Shown one piece after another: positions 1 through 12,611 of a DNA stretch of 64,000 nucleotides (positions are counted from its first letter, which is position 1; every line of letters begins with the position of its first letter). Both the position numbers and the translations under genes were made by a program. Location: the NCBI GenBank assembly GCA_037179385.1, contig CM074195.1, forward strand, positions 32,072,222 to 32,136,221. Reading direction: 5' to 3'. This DNA comes from Holothuria scabra. Taxonomy: Eukaryota > Echinodermata > Holothuroidea > Aspidochirotida > Holothuriidae. The notes below the pieces were generated by a model that saw only the letters and a list, made by a program, of their open reading frames with translations, was not told the DNA's origin and ran no database searches.

Positions 1-150
1 TCACCCCATACAAATGCCTCCTCAACTGTCCTATCCTTCACCTTGCGATAAAGGTTGATGAATTGTTTAATGGCCTCCTGTCGAACATATTCAGCGTGTT
101 TCTCCATTTCGTTCCAGTACAAAACCTTTTCGTCATGGATACATCCCGCT
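1..150 (-). CDS. GCLC: Glutamate-cysteine ligase catalytic subunit, partial exon
   Basis: Read on the minus strand from 150 down to 1, one frame is open throughout and contains WNEMEKHAEYVRQEAIKQF, then NLYRKVKDR and VWG followed by the first two bases of the next codon. This matches the N-terminal region of eukaryotic glutamate-cysteine ligase catalytic subunit (family pattern LSWEETKRHADHVR...FLHIY..VKDR...WGDEVEY), the rate-limiting cytosolic enzyme of glutathione synthesis. A pyrimidine-rich acceptor ending TTTCTGTCAG (160-151) precedes the exon, so base 150 would be the third base of a split codon. The first exon should lie to the right but I could not identify it. The rest of the gene, including the catalytic residues, lies beyond base 1. 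One extra residue lies between KDR and WG compared with vertebrates. The short match makes this probable rather than certain. Confidence 0.62.
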
Positions 151-1826
151 CTGACAGAAAAAGTGTGTTTTTAGTACTAAGTTCAAACATGTTTTTCTCA
201 TCAAATATAGATTAACAAAGAAATTGGTAAGCGTGTTTGTTTAAAGTGAATGAGAATTTTAGAAAGTTTCTGTTGGGAAATTTGGTGACAATTTGAGGGA
301 AGAATGGCTGTAGATAGTTCTCCCGTGACGTCATAGTAGCATTTCACATGGTGTATTTCGGCCATGTTTAAGGGCACCGCCTGTATGCACGTACATGCTT
401 GACCTCAGATATGACGGCTAATAGTGAATAGTTATTGCTTCACTGAGAACTATCTTAAACAAGGAAAAGTGTTATGTTTTCAAGACAATATTAACATGGT
501 GGGCCTTCTATTATTATTATGGTTAATAGGGAATAATACAACAGTGGACTGTCCTGTTTGCAAAAACCTAGCTATTTTGCCTGAACATTCTCATAAATTG
601 AAGGTCATTTGAGAAAGTATTTAAAACTCTGAATTCCTCAAGTAAAACAATTTATTTCACACATAAACTTTCATTTTGATATATATTATATTAACCTGGT
701 ATGATAATATGAATAAGGCATACATTGAACAGATGTTTACATCTCACAGTCTGAGATTTGAAATAAATTGATTGATAGCGTCCATAAGGCTCTAGAAGAG
801 GCGAAGTTGGACTTCGCCAGCTCAAGACAGACTATAAAACACAAAAAGGACAAAATAATACTATGGAAGTATCACCGTAACGCTAGGGAGATACTTCCAT
901 GATAATACCAAACAAGGAATTACACGTTGTTTGTGTCAATGAGCCACAGCTGAAAAAGGGGGCGGTGGCCGGCTCGACTTGAACTGGCTGGTTGGAATAA
1001 GTCGTACAACTCCATCTAACCACACTTTCAGGTCTAAGTTACCTGCGCAGCAGACTGTACAACATAATTCCTCGTTCGGGTCTTGAAAGCTGAGGAACTG
1101 AGAAAACAGAGTCCCGGCGCTCCGTGAGGTTGGTTCTGAGGGAATGCATTCTGGCCCTCAGACGTTTTCATGAAGTTTAGGTGGACTTGCGATTTATTTT
1201 CAATCTGTATTTTGTAGCGATGTTACAAGAGCCGAAAAAATCAACAAAGAATGCAAAATTAAAAATGAGGCCAATTTTACTCACTTGGAAGAAAGCTTGG
1301 ATCTTTCCATATCCTGTAAGTTAAATGGGTGCTCCTTCTGTTGTGACAAAATGTAGTTCTCACTCTTTGCTGAACATGTCTCACAATGACTTGTACCATC
1401 AAATCAAAGGCAGTTCAAAAAGGAAACGGGATAAATTAAATGGTATCTAAGCCACTTACCAAACAACCTGGTATACTCTCTATATGCAATTTTAAAGGGG
1501 TATCTTCGCCGTGCTTTTTCCTTGCCGACAGTAGGCAAGGAATCTATGCAATAGATATGTCGTGTATCCGTTGGCTCGTATGTGCGTACATGGTATCCGT
1601 ATCAATACCTGTAGAGCCTTCTCATGGTTTTGTACTCGCGAGAAAACAGTTCTCCATACGATGGTTTTTCACAGCATGCTGGAATATTGTAAGAAAACAA
1701 AAAGTTCATTCACTAGAGGAGCATTTTACTTTGTTCTAAATTTGCCTATTGTAAGTTTCGGGGTCCATTTCATATATAAAGTGTGATTTATTTATGGCAC
1801 ACTCTAAACTGAATGACACGTGACAC
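151..1826. other. Non-coding stretch with a hairpin and a SINE fragment
   Basis: I see no convincing exon here. A perfect 11-bp inverted repeat (ATGGAAGTATC at 863-873 and its complement at 890-900) and a fragment of the SINE described at 38991-39215 are the only structured parts. Confidence 0.5.
934..1020 (+). repeat. SINE body fragment
   Basis: The stretch contains GAGCCACAGCTGAAAAA, then GGCCGGCTCGACTTGAAC and a GGTTGGAA block. It matches the 3' body of the tRNA-derived SINE at 38991-39215, in the opposite orientation to that copy. The tRNA-like head is not visible. Confidence 0.6.
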
Positions 1827-2360
1827 TTAAAGGGATATTCCGGGGACAAATTTCAAGAGTTTCAAAAAATCAAGGAACTTTTTTCTCTTTAAAGGTAACA
1901 ATTCCTTCTCAATAGCACGTTAAGTTGCATTCACAAGTTATTCAAATCGGCATTTCACAGAGCGGAGTAATACAGTCAAAAACTGGCACTAAAATTGGTC
2001 AAATTTGCCTTGAATTTTGCACAGTCTGTATTTTAACTCATTGTCTACAAAATGCAAGTGCAAAAAATGACCATATTTTGTAAGTAACACAGTCAGAAAC
2101 AGCATCCCATAAAAATTTTAAGGCAGTCTGTCAGTAAACATTTTCACAGGCACCAGTATTGGAGTTAGTGGTCCGCTACCTACATAATTATGCGTGACCT
2201 TGAGGCAACTGGAAGTCCATTTTTGAAAAAGATAACCTTTCTTTAAACAGGAATATCTTGACTTATGAACAAGCTATAGATGTGGGGTTTGAAGGGCGTG
2301 CCATGAAAAAATTCCTTTTATTTGAGAACCTATAAAATCGACACCGGAAAATTCCTTTAA
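1827..2360. mobile_element. TTAA-bounded non-autonomous element, family Y
   Basis: The segment starts TTAAAGGGATATTCCGG and ends CCGGAAAATTCCTTTAA, so the ends are an imperfect inverted repeat of about 17 bp with TTAA outermost. TTAA target duplications are typical of piggyBac and Kolobok transposons. There is no open frame of any size inside, so this is a MITE-like element. It was identified from its ends alone; no second full copy was found. Confidence 0.6.
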
Positions 2361-4457
2361 CACTTGAACGTGTTATTGGTCAATCTTTGTACAGTGAAGG
2401 TATACGACTTGTTGTTTTATTAACTCATTACGCGTTATCAGTAAGACAATTAACATGTTAAGATGTTACTGACGTGAACACATGAATATGGTAATCGCAT
2501 GTGAGCATTGTACTTGGGAAGAAATTTTCTGCGCGCGAAGTCCGTCCATTTTTTTTTTTTTTATATATATCATTTTAGACAAATATTCAAGAAATATGGA
2601 ACTTCTATTGCAGAAAAGTTTGGATTCGGTGATTCTTGTAATAAAATTGGAAAAGTTGTGAACATTACTGAAGAATCTGCACTTCCTATACTAGCAAATT
2701 TAAGCCTGCACGGCAACAAAAGTTGTTCTAGCTATACATGTAATGTGATTAGAGGCCCTAGTGCGAATTAAGGTTCTCGGAGTACATCTTCCAAGTCAAG
2801 AGCTTACATTAAAGAAAATTTGAAATTTTATCAAAGAAAAATTAGAAAATCTATGAAAACTTTGTGTAAATAGCACTGTAATAGCCGGTGTTACTTGATA
2901 ATCTGGTGTCACAAATTGCCACGCAAATTTCCGATTTTGTCATTCAGAGCTCCGAAAAGTTTACCAAACTGATTTATGAGCGAGCACTACTGCATTAGGA
3001 ACTGCAAAAATTGGGATATTTGCATTTTTGAAACAACTAATTACGGGGACTTCTACTGGACAGAATCCGGAATTTTAAGAAGGAAGAGTTGGAAAACCAC
3101 ACTGTAGTTGACTGGTGTCAAAGTGGTAAATTTCCGAATTTTTCATCAGAGCGGGGGGGGGGGGCAGTCGCACCCTGTCCCCTTTTGTTGCACCACTGCC
3201 TATCATTTCGACTAGGAAAATGTCTTCCTGTATTTTAAGTACCTAAATGTAGGACTACATGCCATGAGCACTTGTTGTATATAGAGATTAAGATATAAAA
3301 TTTCTTGTTCCAGGAATATATCTTAAATAATGAGGGTGTGCTGCTACTTTGAAAATGCGCTATCATTTGTAATTTACTTGATCCGACAGTTACTATAGTA
3401 TTATGTTACAAACAAGTAGATTTTTCCTAATTATATAGAAGGGAAAAGGGGGTTGAAATGTACTGCTCATCGAAATCACTTGATTTAAAGATGTTTTTGA
3501 TGCAGTGTCTCTATGTCAAATATTCACCATAGCCTGCACCCAGTTTACAGGCCTACTCTGGTGTGTAATAATGAATTTGCTTTGGTGCCTTTCATCAACA
3601 CCATCCTAGTCACTGGTAGTAAACTAACGGTTACAGGTACCTTTCTTATATCACAACGTATTCAACTTATGAGATATCGACCAAAAGTGCTGTTCAGGCC
3701 CTGTCACACAATTCCGGACAAGCATTGCGGTTAGGTCCGTGCTATCTGCGGGGAGCTGCGCTGGGCAGCAAAAAATTCACCGACAAGTTGCACGCAGTTC
3801 TTGCCAGGAACTTTAGCGTGACAATCTTGACATGCCCGCAGAAATTTTCTGCGTGCAATAAAATCCTTGCCCGTAACAGGCCCGTGTAGCCTATCCGCTA
3901 TAGGGTGACAGGGGCTATGGATAGCCTTGACAGATTCATCAGCCGCGAGTTCGACCACTGGACAAATCATGTCGAAGACTTTAAAAAAAAAAACCGACTG
4001 CTATTTTGCTCGGTGCTTACCATATATGCAACGGACGCAAGGAAAAGAAAGAGTAACAAGGCTGGGGAAAAACCGTGACCGGCCCGACATAAAAATTGGC
4101 TGAGCCGTTGAACCTCGTCTAACCAAGAGTATGTTTCAAAATAGAAAGTCACGGTCCATATATTCCGGTATAAATATGTAGAAGTCGATTGTCGGAATTT
4201 TTACTGGTGCATCAAGTCGTTTGCAGTAGATTCTTTCTCCTAAATGGCTAATTAAGTCCCGCTCTATTTCATTCCAAAAGTCACATAAGGCGAAGGTCCT
4301 TAGCCTTATAAGACTTAACTTTTAAATGTATTGAAAATTACAGCTTGCCTGTTGTCACCGACTAGTGGCTCAATTCTGGATTACAAAATATCCCAAAGTA
4401 CGGACAATCACGTGTGACACTGCCATTTTCATATTCGATACTTGGTTTTCAAAGTGG
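2361..4457. other. Intergenic stretch with decayed repeats
   Basis: No exon is supported. Around 2600-2760 is a diverged repeat (GAAGAATCTG.ACTTCCTA..AGCAAA) that recurs near 6455-6600 and 7985-8060, too decayed to bound. A G-run at 3153-3163 and a possible small MITE (3696-3917) are also present. Confidence 0.4.
3696..3917. mobile_element. Possible small inverted-repeat element
   Basis: The left end reads GGCCCTGTCACAC and the right end GGGTGACAGGGGC, an imperfect inverted repeat of about 13 bp enclosing about 220 bp. I could not define a target-site duplication, so the boundary is tentative. Confidence 0.35.
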
Positions 4458-4465
4458 GGTGGGGC

Positions 4466-6280
4466 CAGTGGCGTAGCTAGGATTTTTTCCAGGGGGGGGG
4501 CAAAGGTATGAAATTTCCCCAAAACTTTTCCCGGTCAATGTGTATGTATTTCATATAAAATATGCAAATTTACAAGTATAACAACATTACCATGTCATTT
4601 TGTAATATTACCTGCATTTTAATCTTAAAGTATAACATAGAGCAATCGAAAATAACAAAGTATATTATTTTGGTAACAATATCTGGTTTATTTGTATGTA
4701 GTAACGCAGTGGTGTACGCGAATTTCTCTGAAGGGGGGGGGGGGCATGCAGTATGGTCTAAGGGGAGGGGATGTCCGGAAATTTTTTGACGTTTTCAAGG
4801 AGCCTAGATGCAAAATGGTGCAAGATTTTCGACTTTGACAGGAACAGTGTTAAAAGTTAATCGTGGTGGTTCATGAGGATAAAACTGAAACTTTTGTGTC
4901 TTTACATGCATTCTTATGCCATTCATGCTACCTTACGAAGTAAAACTTGTCATTAAATTTGCACACTTTTAGGAGTTAAAATAAGAGAGCATTCATCGGT
5001 ACAGGATTGCGGGTTTTCTTGGCCACAAAACGTTGTTTTATCATAAAGATTATCTAAGCGGAGCGCCACCATTGGTTGGCGCGGAGCGTATAGAAAATTT
5101 CGAAAATCAGACCCCTCAGATGCCGGAAATAGCGTATTCATGTTTTTAAAGAGAATCTAAACATGTTGTCTTTTTTTTTTATCGATGCCACCAGCGGGAA
5201 ACAGAGTCTACCATTTTAGGTAAAAATTGGAATTTGACAGAATTTGCCTAGGTCTATTTATAGGAATTAAAAAAAAAATGGCATCACTGAAGGACCTTGC
5301 AGAGACAATCCTTCCCCTTTGAAAATTTTTGACAAATTGGGTGTCCTTATAAGCAATCTGGTGCCACATATGCTATCTTTTGAATAAAATCTGTGTTACT
5401 AAAGTTAGACTACGTATTTTTAAGAACAAAGAAAAAATGGCATCTGTGAGGGGGACATGGCCCAATGGTCTCCCCTTCGCACGCCACTAAAGAGACTAAG
5501 GAGATCACACAGGATATCCTGTTAGAACAGCAGTCTGATAAGTGTAGAAGGCTACAAGGTACTCATTGACCCGTTTATTGTTACACCCCAAGTGAGCAGA
5601 AAGCTATTTTCCCGAACTAGACGGTAAGCCTCCAAGGATTAGGCTAAGTAACAAAATCTAAGTATGCCAATGGATCCCGTTCATTCTAATTTCTAGACTA
5701 ACTTTAAGTTTATCGTTGGCCATGGATTGTTTCAGCCCCATCCATCGTTACGAACACAGAGTAAAATCGGTATAGCTACTACTAGCTTGTAGAACAACAT
5801 AATAACCCCGGGGGTCTATGGTAGTGACTTGTCAGTTTATCCTTTTACTGAATTCCCAAAGTGCACAACACAGAGACTGTGTACAAGGGGATAAGTTCGG
5901 GTTTGCAGCCTTTCAGTGTTAGTTGCACTGTATCAGCTGTTGTTAAATACCTGAATGTGTGCACTGAAATGCACTGATCATAACCCCAGTGCGTATACAA
6001 GAGAACATTTAATCTGCTACGCGGCGAGGACATTTCTGTGGAACACGAGTAGGGCCGGTTCATGCGACACTGACGAAATCTGAGTTAATTTGTTGCATGA
6101 AAATACGAATTATGTATGAAAAATGTCTCACAATTTCTTATTCTACCAAAGATTTTGAGAAATATTTGTAAGAATAAGAAAATTCATCCAATTTCCCCAT
6201 TTTTATCAAATTTCCCCAAAAATTTTTCCAGGGGGGGCAATTTGCCCCCCCCTGCCCCCCCCCCAGTAGCTACGCCACTG
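4466..6280 (+). mobile_element. hAT-like non-autonomous transposon, copy 1
   Basis: The ends are CAGTGGCGTAGCTAGG on the left and TAGCTACGCCACTG on the right, a 14-bp perfect terminal inverted repeat of hAT type. GGTGGGGC is duplicated exactly on both sides (4458-4465 and 6281-6288), the 8-bp target duplication expected of hAT. Internally it aligns along nearly its whole length with the copy at 8289-10325. No transposase frame is present. A possible older element lies inside: CAGTGGTGTACGCG near 4708 and CGCACGCCACT near 5480 resemble another inverted pair. Runs of G just inside each end are shared by both copies. Confidence 0.9.
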
Positions 6281-7044
6281 GGTGGGGCATCTGGCCCAAA
6301 TTTTTTTCCTGTCGTGGTAAGTTGTCTACAGCGGGTAGCTAGACATTTTTGTGGGAAAGAGGGGAGGGGGGGGAGGGAAGCATCCAGATTTTACGATTTT
6401 TTTTTTTTAAGTGTGAACATCACTTTACTAGGGACGCAAAATTTGCCCTTTTGTATAGCGGAAAAGTTTGGAGTCTGGGTTTTCTGCAGGAAATTTTAAA
6501 AGTTGGCTGATTACTGAGAAGAATTTGCAGTTCCTATTAGCAAATCTGAGATTGAACGGCTACCAAAGATCGTTGTTACTGCATAATGTTCTTGAACGCC
6601 TACAAAATAAGACTTTCCGACGAATCAACCAACTTCGGGAAAATCACAGATAGAAGGGGGGGGGGGGATGTCGTACCCACTGGTTCTACTAGGGCAAGAT
6701 TGTTAATAATACAAAAAACATTAAAATATATACCTTCGAACGACACCTCATCATACACTATCTGCAGACAAAGGATAGAGGTGTAGGTCTACGTTTAATT
6801 CCAGGTTGAAGTCTCTTATGAACTAGAAAACGTCGGTGTGATTTTACTTCTTTGATAATGGTCGAATCGTTCGTTATACAACTGTTTGATTTGAGCGGGT
6901 TGAAATTTTGCATTAGAAATCATTTATTTTTCTTTAAAAGTTGCATGCAGACTGTCATGTACCGACACATTTTCAGTTTCCTTAAAATGTGTTTGCCAAC
7001 TTCAGCCTGCCAAAATTTTGGGGATTTGCAAAGTCTAAATACGA
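6281..7044. other. Intergenic stretch between transposons
   Basis: No exon is supported. It holds long G and T runs and one diverged copy (about 6455-6600) of the decayed repeat seen at 2600-2760. Confidence 0.4.
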
Positions 7045-7770
7045 GGCTCTATTTTGGGACATTTACTTATTATACTATATATCAATGATTTGTATAAATC
7101 GTCAAAACTGCTTAAGTTTTTATTCTTTGCTGTTGACACTAACACTACTGTCTATTGTCACAATTCTACTGTAAATAAAGACCTTCATGTTGATTTTTAG
7201 AATTAAACTATGTGGCTTACTGGTTAGCTGCTAATAATAATATGGTTGGGGTTGTGTATAGATTAAGGTATCCTCTTCCCAGTAAAATTTTGTTTACTAT
7301 TTATAATTCTTTTATCGTCCCTCATCTTACTTACAGTATTTTACTCTGGGTCGATTTCTCCCAAAGTTACATTGACAAACTCTTTGATCTCCAAAAGCGG
7401 GCTGTCCGTTTAATCTCAAATGTTCCACGTCACGCCCACACACTTCCGTACTTTTATAACCTTAATATTCTTACTTTTAAGGACCATTTTAAATACCAGT
7501 TAAGCATCTTCCTTTCAAGACACAACAATGACCAACTTCCCCATGATTTAAACTCGTTTTTCCTCCCAAACAGTACCCATCATAATTATCCCACAAGGGG
7601 AAGAGATAATCCGATACAAACTTTCACACGAACAATGTTTGCCCACTTTCAAGCGAAAAGTCCTGGTGCATACGGTACCTCTGGAATTAAGTTCCCTTGA
7701 CACTAAATTACGACATTCCCCTAAAATGAATTTGTTTAAGAATTCAAAAAACATCTTTTATTCTTATATC
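7045..7770 (+). pseudogene. Decayed non-LTR retrotransposon reverse transcriptase fragment
   Basis: Conceptual translation starts at 7045 with GSILGHLLIILYINDL, the block after the conserved VPQG motif of reverse transcriptase, then NDLYKSSKLLKFLFFAVDT where the catalytic (Y/F)ADD has become AVDT. A stop and frame change fall before 7212. From 7212 the thumb and C-terminal part is open, with VGVVYRLRYPLPSKIL, then LQKRAVRLISNVPRHAHT and NYPTRGRDN. Near 7640 it shifts one frame again and ends around HSPKMNLFKNSKNIF. Length and order fit the C-terminal third of a Jockey/CR1-superclade element. It is truncated at its 5' end and cannot encode an active enzyme. Confidence 0.82.
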
Positions 7771-8288
7771 TTTTCTAATCTGCTCCCGGGTGACGCCAGA
7801 ATTTTCCCGACGGGGGGGGGGGGGGGGGGGCGGCATTTCAAGGCTCCGACAATGACGATGAGTTAGTTCCGGTGGGACTTTTTTTAGCTTTTTCTTTAAC
7901 AAATAGTTAAAGAATCTGGAGTTTATGTTGAAGAAAATTTAAAATTTTTGAAAGAAATTTGGTTATTTTAAGGACAATTGAAAATTTGGGGTGTGTATTG
8001 AAGAATCTGTCCTTCCTATGGCAAAACAAAACCGTTATTTAGGCAACAACTGAAATTCTTTTCGGTTTATGCATTTAATCGTACTAGGTCTACGTGTTAT
8101 GGCCTTTAGACGTTAGACGAGACTGGAATGGAAGTTTGCCCGAAAAGTTTTCCCTTATTTGAACGAAGATTTGAAAATTAAGAGCTTATTATATTGGAGA
8201 AATTTTTGAGTTCAATGAAAGTTAATTTGGTTTTTGGTTAGGGTTTATGAAAAATTTGAGTTTTCTTCAAGTGATATGTCTTTCACGA
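7771..8288. other. Intergenic stretch with G-run and decayed repeat
   Basis: A G-run lies near 7812-7830 and a copy of the diverged GAAGAATCTG repeat near 7985-8060. The last 8 bases, TTTCACGA, are the left target duplication of the next element. Confidence 0.4.
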
Positions 8289-10325
8289 CAGTGGCGTAGC
8301 TAGGATTTTTTCCAGGGGGGGGGGAGAGGTATGAAATTTCCCCAAAATTTTCCCGGTCAATGTGTATGTATTTCATATAAAAATGCAAATTTACAAGTAT
8401 AACAACATTACCATGTCATTATGTAATATTACCTGCATTTTTAATCTTATAACATAGAGCAATTGGAAATAACAGCTCTTAGTATATTATTTTGGTCAAC
8501 AATATCTGGTTTATTTGTATGTAGTAACGCAGTGAGGTACCCAGGATTTCTCTGAAGGGGGAGGGGGCATGTAGTATGGTCAAGGGGAGGGGTGTCCGGA
8601 AATTTTTTGACGTTTTCAAGGAGCCTAGATGCAAAATAGTGCAAGATTTTCGACTTTGACAGGAACTGTGAAAAAGTTGAATCGTGGTGGTTCATGAGGA
8701 TAAAACTGAAACTTTTGTGTCTTACATGCATTTTTATGCCATTTATATTACCTTACGAAGTAGAACTTGTCATTAAATGTGCACACTTTTAGGAGTCAAA
8801 ATAAAAGAGTATTGATCGGTAAAGGATTTTTGGTATTTCTTGACCAGAAAACGTTATTTTGTCATAAAGATTATCTAATCGGAGCGCCACCATTGGTTGG
8901 CGCGGAGCGTAGAGAAAATTTCGAAAAACAGACCCCTCAGATGGACGGAAATAGCATTTTCCAGACTTATACGAAGAAGTCACTACCTTCTTTTGTCGTT
9001 TGCAAGTAAAGTCCTTCCTTCAAATTATGTTCGCAAACTGCAAAGTGATCAGAGAGTAAAGGGGTTATCTGACCCAAAAATGTAATTTTACCCAAAACAC
9101 TGTGCGAAACACCACCATTGGTTGGCGCGGAGCGTAAAAATAATTTCGAAAAATCAGTCCCTTCAGATGGTCAAAAATAGCGTATTCATGCTTGTAAAGA
9201 GAATCTAAACATGTAGTCTTTATTTTTATCGATGCCACCAGTGGGAAACAGAGTCTACCTTTTAAAGTAAAAATTTGGAATTTGACAGAATTTGCCTATT
9301 TGTAGGAATTAAAATATTCGCATCACTGAGGGACGTACCTGCAGAGACAATCCTTCTCCTTTGAAAATTTTTGAAAATTGGGTATCCTTATATGCAACCT
9401 GGTGCCACATATGCTATCTTTTGAAGGAAAATCTGCGTTACTAAAGTTTAATCACTTATTTTTCAGAACAAAGAAAAAATGGCATCTGTTAGTGGGGCAT
9501 GGCCCAATGTCCCCCCCCCCCCCTTCGTACGCCACTAAAAGGAGGCCTAATAGTGGCTCGATCACACAGAATATCCTGCTAGAACAGCAGTCTGTGAAGT
9601 GAAGAAGGCTACAAGGTAGGCCAACTCATGGACCTGTTCATGTTACACCCCAAGTGAGCAGAAAGCTCAAGCAGAAAGGATTAGGCTAAGTAACAAAATC
9701 TAAGTATGGCAATGGATCCCGTTCATTCTAATTTCTAGATTAACTTTGAGTTAATCGTTGGCCATGGATTGTTTCAGCCCCATCCATCGTTATGTACACA
9801 GGGTAAAACCGGCATAGGCACTACTAGTCTGCGGGACAATATAATAAACTCGGGGGGGGGGGGGGTCGTTAGTGACTTGTCAGTTTTCACATCCTTTAAC
9901 TGAATTCCCAAAGTGTACAACGCAGAGACTGTGTGCAAGGGGATAAGTTCGGGTTTACAGCCTTTCAGTGTTAGTTGTACTGTATCAGTTGTTGTTAAAT
10001 TCCTGAATAACAGCTTCATGTGCACTGAAATGCACTGATCATAAAAACCACGCGTATACAAGAGAACTTTCAATCTGCTACGCGGCGAGGAAATTTTTGT
10101 GGAACGCGAGTAGGGCCGGTTCATGCGACACTGACGAAATCTCAAATCTGGGTTAATTTGTTGCGTGAAAATACGAATTATGTATGAGAAATGTATCAGA
10201 ACTTTTTATTCTAACAAAAATTTTAAGAAATTTTAGAGTTAGAAAATTCATGAAATTTCCCCAATTTCATGAAATTTCCCCAAATGATTTTCCAGGGGGG
10301 GGGGGGGCAACTTGCTACGCCACTG
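8289..10325 (+). mobile_element. hAT-like non-autonomous transposon, copy 2
   Basis: This is the same family and orientation as 4466-6280. The left end is CAGTGGCGTAGCTAGG and the right end GCTACGCCACTG. TTTCACGA is duplicated exactly at 8281-8288 and 10326-10333. It is about 220 bp longer than copy 1, explained largely by an internal duplication with 225-bp spacing (see 8881-9183). There is no transposase frame, so movement would need an enzyme supplied elsewhere. Confidence 0.9.
8881..9183 (+). repeat. Internal 225-bp duplication within hAT copy 2
   Basis: The block GCGCCACCATTGGTTGGCG followed by CGGAGCGTA and AATTTCGAAAA occurs at about 8884 and again, slightly changed, 225 bp later near 9109. 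Copy 1 has the block once, near 5060. The same block recurs in decayed form at 10751 and 10965. Confidence 0.7.
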
Positions 10326-10333
10326 TTTCACGA

Positions 10334-11990
10334 GCAAAATTAGGTATAATGTCGGGACGATCAACATAGTTGGCTTTGGTTATTTAATTTACGGACTCTC
10401 CATCAAAACTGGAAAATTTTGCCACTTTTAACAATCTGAAGCATACATTGCAGGAAAATTGTAATTTTATGACAGATTTGGGGGTTTTTATGGAAGAATC
10501 TGACCTTCTTTTAAGAAAAATCAAGTAGGGAGTGATTTGTAGATTTGTTGGGGTTACTTGATATCATTATGCAGATGAAGACTCATAAACCATATTGGGA
10601 AAATTTTCCTGCGGAAAAAGATTGGCTTCCCATATATTTGAAGTTTTATATTATATTTATTGACATAGGCGTAAGAGAGCGTTTCAGTTTGGGAGGGGGA
10701 AGAATATTGTGTTTTTTAAGGAAAATGTAATCTGCCCGAAATACTAAGTGGAGCGCACAGAATTTTTTTGGTAAATTGAGAACCCCCAGACAGCAGAAAT
10801 GGCCTTTCTCCGGGCTCGTTACTATAGAAACAAAGCGGTCATTATTTTGCACTTTCTTTCGCAATAAAATTTTCACTCCAGAATATTGCCCCAAAACGAA
10901 GAAAAATTTGCAAGCATTCATTGTTCTGTCAAGTAATCTGTTCGACCAAAACACTATCTGAGTGGAGCGCCATCGTCAATTCACGAGGAGCGTACAGAAA
11001 ATTGTTAAAAAAATCTAACTTTTCAGACATCCGGAAATGTCATTTCCCAGACTTGTATAACTAGAAATGAAGCAGACGTTATTTTGAGCTTTCCTTTTTA
11101 ATGAAAGTTCCACTTCAATGGGGGAAAAACCAACTTGCTAACTTGCTAAGCCTAAGTGATCAGAAAATTACCAGATAAAAGTTACTGCTACAATTAGATG
11201 AAATAGTCTTGTCTCTTTTCGAAAGAAAACTATGCAACGGAATATTGAAAACACTCTCGCGTTTTTGACTCTATAAGAATCTTCGTTGTACTGAATTTCA
11301 AGGTCTACTGTGACGTGACTGCCCGAACTTCAGGCTTTAAATGATTCTTCTTCCAACGTTTTTGAAAATATGTCACCTTACAAGGTGGCTGCAAATGAAT
11401 TTTCAGTCAAACTTATGGGGAGTCTCACACTAGTGTTTATAATATTGTGTAGCTGAAAACGGCCTGGCCGATTTTCATTTGGTTGCTTGAATTTGGCTGT
11501 CGGGGCAGGCCAGATGGCAGACCATTGGGCACTGCATGCATGATCAACCTCTCGTCCGTTTTGTAAGGGAAATTCGGATTATTGTGAGTTTCTTTGAAGA
11601 ATTTGGTCTTCTAGTGACCAAAATCAAGAAGGTCGTCTGGGTTAAGTTTATCAGTTTTATCAGTGGGTTAAGTTTATCATCTTTTATCATGGGCCTGTAG
11701 ATGAAGGCTCCTCGACGAAATTGGACTTAGTCAACACAGGGGAACGACAGCCTTCCTCGACTGGGGAATGGCCTTGCACGCACGGATTGAAGATCGAATG
11801 ATGGGTAGAAAGGGTAGTAAAAAGTGATTAAAACACCGATTCAGATATGCATTGAAGCAGCGCGTTACAAAAGAAAAAATAGTTCATAAAGAAAAAAATA
11901 GTTCATGATCGGAACCGACAACTTTCAACGACGGGGGAGGGGCATGGTCCCCGCCCCCTCCCGCTGGCACCACCCCTGAACCTGCCCCTT
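10334..11990. other. Intergenic stretch with diverged ~215-bp monomers
   Basis: Between about 10740 and 11130 two diverged monomers, spaced 214 bp (GAGCGC at 10751 and 10965), resemble the 225-bp unit inside hAT copy 2, including the upstream CCAAAACACT. No coding exon is seen in the rest. Confidence 0.45.
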
Positions 11991-11995
11991 ATATG

Positions 11996-12072
11996 TTATC
12001 ATCATCGTCATCGTTGCCGTCGTCGTCGTCGTCGTCGTCGTCCTCGTCCTCGTCCTCCTCCTCCTCCTCATC
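11996..12072. repeat. Compound trinucleotide microsatellite
   Basis: TCATCG units grade into seven or more GTC triplets, then TCC triplets. This is a simple sequence with a drifting third base. Confidence 0.85.
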
Positions 12073-12611
12073 CTTAAACTATGTTTAATTTATTCCCTTC
12101 CCATATGTGTACATAGCTGCATGATGTATTGTTTTATTATTTTGAAACAAAAAAATTGGATTGGACCAGACTGGAAAAGCTTTTAGCTTCATCTGGTTCT
12201 TTTTTTTTCTTTTGATACGCCATCATGTATTTATCAATAACTCTTTTTATGTAAATAAGTGAATGCATTTCAATTGACAAAAATAAACAAAACGAAGTAA
12301 ACGTGTGCAATTATTTATTCAGAAAATAGATTGTTATCGGTAGAAGACACCTTTCATAACCTACTGTATAGTCCTTTTTGGAGCACCTAAAATTTAAATT
12401 TCAGGTCACAAAAAGTGGAGGGACTTTTACGTTAGTGCCCCCTCCACTCAAAAAAGTGGGGGCATGTCCTCCCTGTCCCCCCAAACAGACGCCCAATCGT
12501 GCATGTTTTATAAATTGATCAATGCACCTGTCATGAATATTCGTCGGGACTCAGTTTGGTGAAAATCGTCTATAACTAAAACAAAACAGTAGGACGTAAA
12601 TGGAAAAACCG
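12073..12611. other. Intergenic stretch, nothing recognised
   Basis: The sequence is AT-rich, without a supported exon or repeat boundary. Confidence 0.4.

Noticed and set aside
1440..1786. Overlapping frames of 99 and 74 codons
   Set aside because: No family similarity, splice context or codon pattern supports them; they overlap in different frames as expected by chance in a stop-poor stretch.
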